NCBI GenBank assembly: GCA_928212115.1 | Contig: CAKMRJ010005745.1 | Coordinates: forward strand, 80,428,570-80,492,569 | Origin: Lactuca virosa | Lineage: Eukaryota; Streptophyta; Magnoliopsida; Asterales; Asteraceae | Direction: 5' to 3' | DNA length: 64,000 bases | Shown: positions 43,421-54,043 of the stretch, piece by piece | Numbering within the stretch: the first letter of the stretch is position 1 | Layout of the letters: each line of letters starts with the position of its first letter | The notes under the pieces: model-generated | Seen by the model: the letters and a program-made list of their open reading frames with translations, nothing else | Databases searched by the model: none | What the model was told of the DNA's origin: nothing | Program-made: the position numbers and the translations under genes

Positions 43421-44276
43421 ACTCTAAGGAATTTAAAGATCAAATTGACAAATTTTCGAAGGAAAACAACATTTCAAAACGACAAGCAAGAAAGAAAATA
43501 TTTTGGCAAAATGTTGAGTCTCAAAAGATGTCTGAATCACAATCAACCAAAAATGTTTTCAAAGCTAAAAATTCCTTTTTTCAACAAAAACCCAACATTC
43601 ATCTCAATCAACTCATACAAGGTCTGAAGTGAATAAGCAACCAAAGTTTTCGAAAGTTTCTGACACTAACAAATCAAGAGCATTTTCAAATAAATCTAAT
43701 TCAAATCAACAAGTCTTTCAAAATCAACATTTTAAATCAACTGTTGATACATCATATGCTCATTCTTTCTAACAAATCCCAAAGTTGATTTTGTTCCTCA
43801 AAAGCCAAATTTTCCTAATCATACGAAGAAACAAACACTAAAGGCTTCGCATGAAAAAGGCATAACTTCAAGGAAAATATAGATCACTGGCTCGAAGGAC
43901 GAGGAAAAGTTTATCAATCCAACAAATACTCAGAAAAACAAATCAACGAAGCTTATGAAAAGTATGTCAATACTTCTTCGAATGGAAGTTCATCCTCAAA
44001 AGATTCGAACATCTCCATCAAAGCTTGGAGACCAGTCACAAAAGCGAAGACAGTTCAGTCACAAACTCAAAATGTGAAGGGTAAAGTCAGTGTACATCCG
44101 AAACCAACAAAATCTTATGTTTCGGTTCCTACAAATGATGATGTGGACATTATTGATAGTCTCAAAACTAAAGTTTGTGACTGGGTCAAAAATTCTTCAT
44201 TTAATTCCATGTTGAAATCTAATTTCCAAGGACCCAAAAAGTCTTGGGTACCTAAATTTTTCCACTGATTGTAGGT
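43421..44276 (+). pseudogene. gag-protease connector of K (frame-broken)
   Basis: After the gag stop, coding potential continues in other frames, with Lys/Asn/Gln/Ser-rich text (FKDQIDKFSKENNISKRQAR; later SVHPKPTKSYVSVPTNDD at 44092 onward). Stops near 43628, 43770 and 44267 show at least three breaks. No domain is recognised; in relatives this links gag and protease. Confidence 0.55.
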
Positions 44277-45774
44277 ACTATGTGACGAGCAATATGATAA
44301 CAAGTGGTACATTGATAGTGGTTGCTCTCGTCACATGACTGGGAAGAAGGAAAATTTACGAGATTTTCGAAGTCTCAAAAATGCTGGAGTAGTAAAATTT
44401 GGGAACAATCACAAATGTCAAGTTAAAGGATATGGGAAGATCACAAATGAACAATTCACAGTGAATCGTGTTGCATATGTTGAAGGTCTCCAACATAACT
44501 TGATAAGTGTTTCTCAACTTGTTGTGGGCACTGGCAATCAAGTTCTCTTTAACGAAGAAGGAAGTATTATTTCGAATGTCAACACAAACGAAGTGTTACT
44601 GAAATCCAAAAGGAAAGGTGACATGTTCACTCTGGACATCAATCCTATTGTAGGCAAACCTGCTGTATGCCTTCTTTCGAAAGCCACATCTGATCTAAGC
44701 TGGCTATGGCATCGAAGACTTTCACATCTCAACTTTCGAAACATCAATAAACTGGTGGTACAAGATCTGGTAAGAGGTTTACCTGTACTTAAATTTGATA
44801 ATGATTCTTTATGTGCAGCTTGTGAAGTTGGCAAGCAACATAAACAAGGTCATCCAATTACGATAGATTCGAAAATTGTTGCACCTCTGGAGCTTTTACA
44901 TATTGATTTGTGTGGTCCTTCGACTGTTTCAACTCTCAACAAGAAACGATACATTTTAGTTATTGTTGATGATTTTTCCAGATTTACGTGGGTTTATTTT
45001 CTCAGGCTTAAATCCGAAGTTGCACAAATCATGATTGATTTTATCAAAAAGATGGAAACAACATTAAAGAAGATTGTTCGAAAAATCAAGAGTGATCATG
45101 GAACTGAATTTAAGAACAATGTTCTTGATTCATTTTTGGTGGACAAAGGGATTTCGCATAATTTTTCATCTCCATACACACCACAACAAAATGGTGTTGT
45201 AGAACGAAGGAATCGCTCACTGTGCGAAGCAGCAAGAACCATGTTGGCATATGCGAATTTACCTCAATATCTTTGGGCTGAGGCAATATCCACTGCATGT
45301 TTTACTCAGAACAGATCTTTCATACACAGGCGTTTTAATATTACACCATACGAAATTCTGAATAATCGTAAACCTAATGTGAAATTCTTTCATGTTTTCG
45401 GATGTAGGTGCTTTATTATGAATCTCAAGGATCATCTTTCGAAATTTCAAGCAAAAGCTGATGAAGGGATTTTTCTTGGATATTCGCACAATTCTGTCGC
45501 ATATCGTGTGTTAAATAAGCGAACACGAAAAGTGGAAGAAACTTTCAATCTCACATTCGATGATTACTATGTTAAACAAAATGAGCATAAATTTGCAAAT
45601 CATCCAATTTTACAAGACACACAAGTTGAAACTGAATCTTTACAAATGGATGATATTGATTATGATTTGATTTTTGGAATTTCAGATCATGCAGTCGATG
45701 CTGAAATTCATGCTCCTGATAATCACATACCAGAATTTGCAAAGTTTACTGATGAATCAACATCAACTCCTTAA
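44277..45774 (+). CDS. Protease and integrase of K
   Basis: The protease active site WYIDSGCSRHMTG has its Asp codon at 44314-44316. The pre-integrase zinc motif HRRLSH...CAACEVGKQH is complete. The integrase core has Asp in HIDLCGP (44904), Asp in KSDHGTEF (45094) and Glu in VVERRNRS (45202); the last two are separated by 35 residues, the classic D-35-E spacing. GVVERRNRSLCEAARTML and FGCRCFIMN follow. The frame is open until a TAA at 45772-45774, beyond which the same frame continues, so one substitution separates it from RT. Confidence 0.93.
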
Positions 45775-46500
45775 GAAATAAACGAAAGTATACAAAACAA
45801 TCCAGTGGAGGGGGAGCACTTGGATTCGAATACATTAGATAATGACGAGCATTTTTTCGAGGGGGAGAAAGAAACATTAAATGATGATGATGAGGGGGAG
45901 CATAATGTTGAGGGGGAGCATATAGAAAATATTGAAAATAATAATGATTTTGATGATGTTTGTTCGATTGCAGGTTCTGAGAATGATGATATATACGAAG
46001 ATGCACCTTTGGAATTTGATCCAGCATATCCACCAATGGAAAAATGGACAAGAGATCATCCGAAGGATCAAGTAATTGGGAATCCACAAGAGGGAGTTTT
46101 AACAAGAGCTCAAATTCGTGCAAAGAATGAGGTATTGAATACTCATCAAGAATTTTGCATGTTCAATGTTTTCATATCTAAAATTGAACCAAAAACAATT
46201 AAGGTTGCAATGGAACACTCAGATTGGGTTGTTGCAATGCAATCCAAATTGTCTGAATTCGAACGAAACAAGGTTTGGAGATTAATTCCTAAACCTGAAA
46301 ATGTTTCGATTGTCGGGTTAAAATGGATTTTCAATAATAAAACTGACAAAGATGGAAACATTGTTTGAAACAAAGCCAGACTTGTTGTTAAATGATATTC
46401 ACAACAAGAAGGAATCGACTATGAAGAAACTTTTGCCCCTGTCGCAAGACTCGAGGCTGTTCGAATATTTCTGGCTTATGCAGCTCATAAAGATTTTGAT
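45775..46500 (+). pseudogene. Integrase-RT linker and RT start of K
   Basis: An acidic linker with repeated GEGEH-type text is followed by HPKDQVIGNPQEGVLTRAQ, WVVAMQSKLSEFERNKVW and GLKWIFNNKTDKDGN, the start of copia RT. Two TGA stops (46366-46368 and about 46393) replace Trp and Gly codons expected in WNKARLVVKGYSQQ. The linker contains four purine-tract-like GAGGGGGAG motifs. Confidence 0.88.
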
Positions 46501-47714
46501 GTTTATCAAATGGACGTGAAGTGTGCATTCTTAAATGGAGCGCTTGAAGAGACTGTTTATGTGGAACAACCCCCATGTTTTATTAACGAAGAATATCCAA
46601 ATCATGTTTATATTTTAGATAAGGCAGTTTATGGTTTAAAACAAGCACCAAGAGCTTGGTATGCCACTCTTACTTCGTTTTTGAAACAATCTAAATTTAA
46701 ACAAGGATCTGTTGACCCCACATTATTTCGAAAGAAAGTTGGGAATCATCTAATGCTTATTCAAATTTATGTTGATGATATTATTTTTGGCTCAACTGAC
46801 CCTGCTTTGTCTAAAGAATTCGAAGATTTGATGAAAAGTAAGTTCGAAATGAGCATGATGGGAAAAATCAATAATTTTCTTGGATTGAATATTCGTCAAA
46901 ACAGAGAAGGGATTTTCATCAATCAAGAAAAATATACGAAGAATCTGCTCGAAAAGTTTGGATTGACGAATAACACGAAGTTACATGTTCCAATGGCAAC
47001 AGGCATAAAGTTAACACCATCGTTAGATAAACCTGCTGTTGATATAACTCTTTATCGAAGCATGATTGGTTCATTACTTTATCTCACAACAAGTAGACCT
47101 GATATCATGTTTTCTGTGTGTAATTGTGCCAGGTATCAGTCTAATCCACGAGAGCCACATCTCACTGCTGTGAAGAACATATTTCGTTATCTTAAAGGAA
47201 CAATTTCGTTAGGATTGTGGTATCCTTCGAAAACTGGATTCTTCGTCCAAGCATATTCGGATGCAGACTTGGGTGGTTGTAATCTTGATCGAAAAAGTAC
47301 AAGTGGTGGATGTCAATTTCTTGATGGCAAATTAGTGAGCTGGCAATCGAAAAAGCAAACATGTGTATCAATCTCAACAGCTGAAGCAGAATATGTGGCT
47401 GCTGCTGCTTGCACTTCACAAATAATATGGATTCAAAGTCAATTACGTGATTATGCAATTAATATGAAAAAGATTCCATTATATTGTGATTCTCAAAGTG
47501 CAATACGAATTTGTCATAATCCTGTGCAACATTCAAAGACTAAACATATAGCTCTTCGTTACCACTTCATCAAGGATCACGTGGAGGATGAAAATATTGA
47601 AGTACATTTCGTGAAAACAACTGATCAGTTAGCTGATATTTTCACGAAAGCGTTAGATGAAAAATCTCTTGTAAGAATTATAGAAGGACTTGGAATGATC
47701 GATGGAAATTCTGT
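46501..47714 (+). CDS. Reverse transcriptase-RNase H of K
   Basis: RT: MDVKCAFLNGALEE (first catalytic Asp; Cys where Ser is usual), VYGLKQAPRAWY, and YVDDIIFGS (Asp pair at 46774-46779). RNase H: YSDADLGGCNLDRKSTSG, STAEAEYVAAAACTS and YCDSQSAIRIC carry the D-E-D residues; HIALRYHFIKDHVE and LADIFTKAL end the domain. All catalytic residues are present. The true pol end is near IEGLGMI; after it the frame runs into captured LTR sequence and adds about 33 foreign codons before a stop at 47809-47811. Confidence 0.93.
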
Positions 47715-47975
47715 TCCAAAAACACTAGTGTGTGTTCTTGGTGTTCTTGGTGAGAGAGAAAATCTAGAAAAAGATGAGATTCATGAGATAGGAGTAGGGA
47801 TTTACCACTAGGAGTGAGATAGAAACACAATCAAGGTGAAGAATCACTTACATTCTTGAGGATCTTTGAGAAAAAATCGAAGTTTGTAGAGTGAGGGAGA
47901 GAGAGAGTAGAGAGAGAAAGCTTCTGGAGTGTGTAAAGTGAGAAATGAAGGCCACTCATCCCTTATATAGGGGTG
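47715..47975 (-). mobile_element. Captured 261-bp gypsy LTR fragment inside K
   Basis: The segment aligns end to end and without gaps with 58028-58288 in the LTR of H, with about five mismatches, and with G in reverse. On the minus strand it carries the LTR core promoter CCCCTATATAAGGG and about 230 bp of downstream leader, including AATGTAAGTGA. It is antisense to K. Similarity starts at TCCAAAAACACTAG and stops sharply after AGGGGTG. Confidence 0.92.
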
Positions 47976-48601
47976 TATTATTCAGGGAAGTTCCAGTGCC
48001 TGTTTCTCCATCATCAAAGAAACGAAGGGCTGAAGATGTGGCAAAACAGTTGACACAAACGAAAACGTAGAAGTCCAGAAAATTTATCATTGCCACTACT
48101 TCAACAGAAGACGAAGAAAGAATTCCTGAAACTCCGGAAGCTGATCTTGTCAAAGAAAGTTCGATTCCTGAAGACATAAGTCTTATTCCACCCGAAGTTT
48201 CGTATGTCAAGTCATCTAATGAGGAGACACGAACTTCTGACATCACTGTAGACGTATCTAATAAGGATACACATGTTAACATGGGTGAAGAAGGTGTGAA
48301 GACTGATGCTCAAGGTAATCTTAATGTCACTTCTGATATTATCGTATCTTTACCTCTAGTAACTTCTACAACTGATTCACCCACATTCAACAACATAATC
48401 AATACCCCTTTCACTTCCATCTTTTCTTCACAATCTACTGATCCACCCAAACCTACTTCACCTGTCGATGATACAATGATGCTGGAGAATGAAACTAATA
48501 ACGAAGGTTTTGGAGGAACGTTTGAAGATCTAAAGTTTGATGAAGAAGAAGAAAATTTTCCAGATCATATGTTGATGACCATGAAGCAGTACAAAATTTG
48601 A
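47976..48601 (+). pseudogene. N-terminal part of the post-pol ORF of K
   Basis: It reads VPVPVSPSSKKRRAEDVAKQ with a basic cluster, a TAG at about 48068, then a Ser/Thr/Glu-rich acidic stretch (open from 48281) ending DHMLMTMKQYKI-stop. Another frame (AVQNLNTKLNAI) leads into the next ORF, so a single frame change near 48570 splits one original ORF. No domain is recognised. The 5' end of this ORF abuts the captured LTR fragment. Confidence 0.65.
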
Positions 48602-50571
48602 ATACGAAGTTGAATGCTATCATTCAATCTCAAGCTGATTTTGGGGGATGTTCATCAGTCTCAAGTCTGGAAGTTGATAGTATGTTAAAGATGATGGAAT
48701 CAAGGATAATCAGCAAAGTCTCCGGAATGGTGAAAGATTCCGAGTCTGTTATTTTGGAGAAAGTTGACTACACTGATCAGAATAACGAACTTCATGTTAA
48801 ATGTCAACGATCTGATTTTATGGGTGAGGTCAAGGATCTGAAAAGCAAAACAAAAGAACGGCATGTTCTTTTTGTTCAAGAAGTTAAGAAGGTACGCGAA
48901 GATGTCAACATGCAAATTCGTCAACTTCGTGAAGACATGCAGAGAGAAGTTCAAAGTGTTCAACAAGATTATACTTCAATCCATCAGAAGGTTGACATTA
49001 TTTGTGACGCTGTCACCAAATTTGTCAAATTGTACGAAAGCATGAGTCCTCAACTTACTCATCTTTCTGAATTGGAGAACAAGAATTTTGTCGAGTTGCT
49101 TGTTTTGTTAAAAGAGTTGAAGGAGTTGTCTGTGAAACCAGTGTTCACTTCGTTTATCACTCCAGAATTTTTATCTCAAAAATTCATCCAGTTCGAAGCT
49201 ATTCTTCACAAACAATTATCTCCTCTTACTCGCATTTCAAGTCTTCTTCCAATAGTATCAGATGCCCCACCTGCTTTCACAGGGGTGCAAGGGGGAGAAA
49301 AGATATATGAATATAAGAATACTGGTGAAGAAGTAAAGGCGAGTAAAGAAGATTCGAAGGTGGTCGGAAAAGTGTTTCCTTCGAAGATCCCAACTACAAA
49401 GCCTATTATTGTATCTGCTGGTTCAGTTACTTCAACTGTGGTCACAACGGTTCCGATCACCAGATCAGTTATTAAAGGTGTTGTGATTGGAGAAGCTGCT
49501 GGAAGTGCTTCGGAACCAAAGATTGTGGTGGGAGAGTCTGAGTCTAAAGATAAAGGTAAAGCCAAGATCATAGAAAAGACTAAGGAAGAAAAGAAGGCTG
49601 AAGTGGATGCGGAGTTGGAAAGGATGAGGCGTATTCAAAGTGTTATGGATCTTCGTGCACAAGACCCTGTGGGTTTGGAAAAAGGAGATCCTTCGAAGCA
49701 ATACAACTATGAAACAATTAAGGCAAAAGTCATGTTTGATCATATGTATTCATTCGAAAAGGTGCCAAAACAGAGTTATGTGGTTTCAAACACTGATGCA
49801 AGTCAGCTTGACTTTCCTATAAATGAAATGATGTTCATCATGCCTCAGTTTAAAGCAGAAATTATGTGTAAAGACAAAGAAGAAGGGAAGAAGATAAAAA
49901 TTCGTTTTCATTCAGTGTTGTCAAAAGCACCTGAAGAAGTCTGGTCACTGTTAAAAATCAAGAAAGTTATAAGCATCAAAAGAGACGTGGTCTTCGAAAA
50001 AGTTATTCAGAATCTCAAATACACAGTGATCAGATCAAATGGAAAAGTTTATGAGTTTACCATTGCTGATTTTCCGATAATGAACTTGTATGATCTTATA
50101 CAAGTTGCATTAATCCTGAAAGACAAGTCATTCTCTTTTCTACAAGAAACAGAGCCAGATGTTTTCCAACTTGGAGTCAAACACATCAAGATCTTTATTG
50201 AAAATTATTTTGAGTGTCTTGCTCAAACTGATGTGGAATTGGCTACTGCGAAAGGTGTTGAAATTACTGCACCAATGGCTCCTATGAAGAAACAAGTAGA
50301 TATGAAGAAATATGAAGATGGTGAAATCTGCTTAAAACCATTGGGGATTGTCTTCGCAGGAAAAGACAAAGCTGGTAGAGCAAAGTGGTTCTTGTTCCAA
50401 ACGTGCGAAGTGGAGAGATATGCAACTTCTCAGTATACGAACTTAATTGTTCGTATGAACCAATGCAGGAAGAATAATGAAGGAGACAAGAAGGAGATTA
50501 AGAAGGTCATTGCATGGTACACAGAGATACGAAGAGTGATGATGTATTCAATTCAACTGCTTACAAGTTGA
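48598..50571 (+). CDS. Post-pol ORF of K (env-like position, function unknown)
   Basis: About 657 open codons. Residues roughly 90-175 are heptad-like (VNMQIRQLREDMQREVQ, LLVLLKELKELS), suggesting a coiled coil. A Ser/Thr/Val-rich stretch and a charged KDKGKAKIIEKTKEEKK segment follow. The C-terminal 230 residues look globular (MFIMPQFKAEIMCKDKEEG, WYTEIRRVMMYS). I see no convincing signal peptide or membrane anchor. SIRE-type elements carry an extra ORF here that has been called envelope-like; by position this is its counterpart. It retains a long open frame despite stops in pol. Confidence 0.75.
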   Translation: MNTKLNAIIQSQADFGGCSSVSSLEVDSMLKMMESRIISKVSGMVKDSESVILEKVDYTDQNNELHVKCQRSDFMGEVKDLKSKTKERHVLFVQEVKKVREDVNMQIRQLREDMQREVQSVQQDYTSIHQKVDIICDAVTKFVKLYESMSPQLTHLSELENKNFVELLVLLKELKELSVKPVFTSFITPEFLSQKFIQFEAILHKQLSPLTRISSLLPIVSDAPPAFTGVQGGEKIYEYKNTGEEVKASKEDSKVVGKVFPSKIPTTKPIIVSAGSVTSTVVTTVPITRSVIKGVVIGEAAGSASEPKIVVGESESKDKGKAKIIEKTKEEKKAEVDAELERMRRIQSVMDLRAQDPVGLEKGDPSKQYNYETIKAKVMFDHMYSFEKVPKQSYVVSNTDASQLDFPINEMMFIMPQFKAEIMCKDKEEGKKIKIRFHSVLSKAPEEVWSLLKIKKVISIKRDVVFEKVIQNLKYTVIRSNGKVYEFTIADFPIMNLYDLIQVALILKDKSFSFLQETEPDVFQLGVKHIKIFIENYFECLAQTDVELATAKGVEITAPMAPMKKQVDMKKYEDGEICLKPLGIVFAGKDKAGRAKWFLFQTCEVERYATSQYTNLIVRMNQCRKNNEGDKKEIKKVIAWYTEIRRVMMYSIQLLTS

Positions 50572-50589
50572 AGACTTCGACTTTGATTA

Positions 50590-50602
50590 CAAAGGGGGAG
50601 AT
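50590..50602 (+). promoter_or_regulatory. Polypurine tract of K
   Basis: AAAGGGGGAGA immediately before the 3' LTR. Confidence 0.9.
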
Positions 50603-50939
50603 TGTAAGGGTAAATAGAGTTGTAATTAGTCGAAGGGTTTCATGTCTTCGAATGTACTGAGTCTTCGTATCTTATGTAATCTATTTTACTAGGGCATTGT
50701 ATTCAAAGCTTAACGCATAGTCCTTAGTATATTTTTTGTACGCTTTCCTCTCCTATAAATGGGAGAGTTTACTAGAGTCATGGATACGAGTCTTTACAGT
50801 ATTGTCATTTGTACTCTGTAAAACTTGAGAGCGTAATAGAGCTGAAACAAGATCATATTTACATCTGTGTTCAAATCTCACAATCCTACTTTGATCATTA
50901 AACTCTGATTCATTTCATACTCGATTCATTGTTTCATCA
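50603..50939 (+). repeat. 3' LTR of K
   Basis: Partner of the 5' LTR with four substitutions; followed by the CCATG target duplication. Confidence 0.97.
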
Positions 50940-50944
50940 CCATG

Positions 50945-51937
50945 AACGTGGCAGGAGCGTTGGTGAGCCCGAAAGGCATCACCACGAACTCATAGTGGCC
51001 ATAACGCGTCCGAAACGCCTTCTTCTGCACATCCTCCTCTCTGACCCTCATCTGATGATACCCTGAACGCAAATCAATCTTGGAGAACCAAGATGCTCCC
51101 TATAGCTGGTCAAAGAGGTCATCAATCCTCGGGAGTGGGTAACGGTTCTTCACCGTTACCTTATTCAGCTCCGTATAGTCTATACACATCCGATGCGACC
51201 CGTCCTTCTTCTTCACAAACAGAATCGGGGCTCCCCAGGGAGAACTACTCGGTCTAATGAATCCCTTGTCTAACAGCTCCTGCAGCTGTGTAGACAACTC
51301 CTGCATCTCAGGAGGAGCCAACCGATACGGTGCCTTGGCTATCGGAGCCGCACCAGGGACTAGGTCGATCCTGAACTCCACCTGTCGCTCCGGAGGTATC
51401 CCAGGCAACTCCTCGGGGAATACGTCTGCAAACTCTCGTACCATGGGCACATCACCCACCATCGCCCTACCCGCCTCCCGGGTATCCATAACATAGGCGA
51501 CATAACCTACGCAACCCTGCTGGAGGTAGCACCTAACTCTCGCTGCCGAACATAAAGCTGGTCCTTGCTGTGGCCTCTCGCCCTGAATCACCAGCTCTCC
51601 CCCACTTGGGGTCCTGATCCGCACCAACTGCTGCGCACAGTCAATCACTGCCCCATTGGGGCTTAGCCAGTCCATACCGATAATAACCCTTGTTCCCCCG
51701 CAAAGGTATGGGAACCAGATCTACCAGATAACGTTCCTCGAACAGCCTCAAAACACAATCCCGGTAGACCTCTGACGCTCGTACCGACCGGTCGTCCGCA
51801 AATCTCGACCTCTAGAGGGCAATCCAACATGCTCGAAGACTCCGGAAACTTCTTGCTAAGCGCAAGAGAGACAAACGATCGGGTAGCACCCGAATCAAAC
51901 AATACCTGAACTGGAATACCGTTCACATGGAACGATC
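50945..51937 (-). pseudogene. Protease and proximal RT of F
   Basis: Exon 2 of the polyprotein opens SFHVNGIPVQVLFDSGATRSF with an intact D-S-G triad. MDWLSPNGAVIDC and IRTPSGGELV follow, then EELPGIPPERQVEF, SPWGAPILFVKKKDGSHRM and DYTELNKVTVKNRYPLPRI. A frame change at about 51663-51690 splits the protease and a stop is at about 51100 (CAG to TAG in place of the Gln of DQLQG). RT then continues KIDLRSGYHQ and GLTNAPATFMV to the K insertion. It is better preserved than the distal half. Confidence 0.9.
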
Positions 51938-52009
51938 CTAACCAGAGCGCATACATAACATATCAACATCACAGCAGCATATCATAAAAGCATAAACAAG
52001 AATTCATAC
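51938..52009 (-). other. Putative 72-nt intron between gag and protease of F
   Basis: On the minus strand GTATGA...GGTTAG. Removal joins APDVVTG to SFHVNG through a split glycine codon, at exactly the position of the intron in A. Unspliced, the gag frame ends after GMNSCLCFYDMLL. Confidence 0.65.
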
Positions 52010-53230
52010 CCGTCACCACATCAGGTGCAGCGCGTGTCTCCTCGACTTTCAACTGAAATGCTCGGCTCCGCACCACTGGAGCCTCTGTCTTGGCCTTCCG
52101 GCCATCTGCAACCCGCGCTGTCGCTGAGACCGGTGCCACTACTGGCGCCGCTGCTGACGCTGCTGACAATCTTGGGCAGTTGGCCTTTTTATGGCCCCTC
52201 TGATTGCAATGGAAGCAAATCAGGTCTGTCATCTGTACCGCATGAGTAGGGGCAGTGCAATCTCTGCCAAAATGCCCAACCTTGCCGCACTTATAGCAGC
52301 CGGAACCCGGCCCAGTGCGACAAGCTCCCTCATGTGACCGACCGCATTTCCCACAGCGGTCCTGCCCAGACTGGCCTTTCGGCCTACCATCGGATCCCTT
52401 GGGCTTCTTCCCCGAAGCCCTCGTCGTCAGCCCCTCCGCTGCCTTCCTTTTCCGGATGTGATCCAGATCAATCTCCCTCTCCCTCTCCCTAGCCCTGACA
52501 ATCATGGAATCCAGGGTAGGGCAAGCTGAGAAATTGACATGCTCCCAGATGTCAGCTCGTAACATATCATGGTAGCGGGTCCTCCTCATGTCCTCATCAC
52601 CCGCATACTGGGGCACCAATAATGCCCTCTCCCGGAACTTGGCGGTGATCTTCGCCACAGTCTCCGTAGTCTGTCTCATGTCCAAGAAATCTCTGGCCAA
52701 CTGCTGAAGCTCCACCGCAGGTGCGAACTCAGCCCTGAACCGGGTCACAAAATCTGACCAGGTCATAGCCTCAACAGCCGAGGCTCCTAGAGAGTCACCA
52801 ACCGACTCCCACCAATCTCTGGCCCTGTCTCTCAAACATCATGCTGCATACCTCACCTTCGACCCCTCGGGGCAGAAGCTAGTCAGCTGTGCAGACTCAA
52901 TGTCTGCAATCCATCGTCTGGCAGCAATGGGGTCCTTCGCCCCATGGAAATCCGGCGCACCGCTCCTCGGAAGTCCTTGAAGGACAGTGTACGCGTACCC
53001 GTCTGGCTAGACGCCATATCACTCCTGAATGCCCGGAGGCGATCCTCCATCAGCTCAACAATCCCTTCCTTGATCGACCCGAAAATGACCGGGGTCGACT
53101 CAAGAATGCCTCTCGTGATCTCAGACGCGATGAACTCGCGCAGCCCGTCATCAACCTGCTCGGATCCTGCACCCGAGCCCGATCCTGATCTTCATCCGGA
53201 ACCTCCTGCTCCATGTCGCGTGGTCACCAT
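52010..53230 (-). pseudogene. gag: gag of F
   Basis: The start at 53230 (ATGGTGACCACGCG) aligns with A. The N-terminal third has a stop and frame changes; from 52835 the frame is open for 288 codons. Features: ARDWWESVGDSLG, QQLARDFLDMRQTTETV, then CGKCGRSHEGACRTG, zinc knuckles CYKCGKVGHFGRDC and CFHCNQRGHKKANC (both complete), and SRAFQLKVEETRAAPDVVTG just before the intron. The expected role is RNA packaging. Confidence 0.88.
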
Positions 53231-53319
53231 GCTGGAAATACACACATAAATGTCAGGATCATACATACTCTCGAGAGGTCTAACACACTCTCCAAGGTTC
53301 CCGGTTCTGTCTCAACCTT

Positions 53320-53400
53320 CCTTGATCCGAGTACGGGTCCTCTGCTTTCAGTAGTACGGGCCCATACTACCTTCCACATCTACCCGTACTTTCATCAAGG
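53320..53400 (-). promoter_or_regulatory. Structured leader hairpin with GGGCCC loop (F)
   Basis: Inner hairpin 53351-53370 with GGGCCC loop; outer stem AGTACGGGT (53330-53338) with ACCCGTACT (53382-53390); a further stem CCTTGAT (53320-53326) with ATCAAGG (53394-53400). The outer stem has C-G where A and N1 have T-A. Confidence 0.78.
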
Positions 53401-54027
53401 ATTGCTTCGACTTCACCAAGTCCCTTTTACCGATACCCTTTCCACTGACCTCATCCTAGGCTTTCCTAGGGCACTCTCCGACCTACCCTCCGCCATCAGC
53501 TGCACTAGGAGTCCCCACCACTTCCCCCTAACTAACTTGCGGATACGGTTACATATCCGTTCCTTAGCTAGTTGAAAATGGCCGGAACCCCAAAGCACAA
53601 AGCAAGCAGCATTCGAGCATTGGGTAACCAAATCAGGCATAACCTACACAGGCCATCCTACTGCTGACTAAACAGTCCTAGCACACAGCTCATACAGCAG
53701 GCATATAAGGCATCCTTCCTAGATCCTTAGCCGTAACTAGCATGCAATTCTCAGAATCATATATCAGGCACACAAGGCATCCTCCTAGATTCTTAGTCCT
53801 ATTCTAGCATGCAGTTTTCTGAATCAAAACCATATAGCATAAGATATCAAGTATGGGTATCTTGGGGAAAACTTACTTGAGCCCGGCCGGTCGCATGCAT
53901 CACACACTTCGTCTTTCGTAAATCCTTTCATTTAGATTTTAGAAAACCATTTTCCTTGTAAAAACCTTTTAGCCCCTCAGTTTGAGTCCAGACACCCCCG
54001 AGGGTGTGTCCGAATCCCTCAAACCAG

Positions 54028-54040
54028 GGCTCTGATACCA
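54028..54040 (-). promoter_or_regulatory. Primer-binding site of F (tRNA-Met)
   Basis: GGCTCTGATACCA on plus, three bases from the LTR terminus. Confidence 0.95.
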
Positions 54041-54043
54041 ACT

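Larger units (their letters stand above)
40235..50939 (+). mobile_element. Element K: young Ty1/copia (SIRE/Maximus-like) element nested in F
   Basis: Two 337-bp LTRs differ at only four sites. The target duplication is CCATG (40230-40234 and 50940-50944), inside the RT of F. Domain order gag-protease-integrase-RT-RNase H defines Ty1/copia. A very long gag and an extra 2-kb ORF after pol suggest the SIRE/Maximus lineage (inference; the LTRs are short for it). A few stops and frame breaks are present. Between pol and the extra ORF lies a 261-bp antisense piece of a gypsy LTR. Confidence 0.95.

Noticed and set aside
45877..46123. Minus-strand ORFs opposite K pol
   Set aside because: Shadows of the well-supported plus-strand pol frame.
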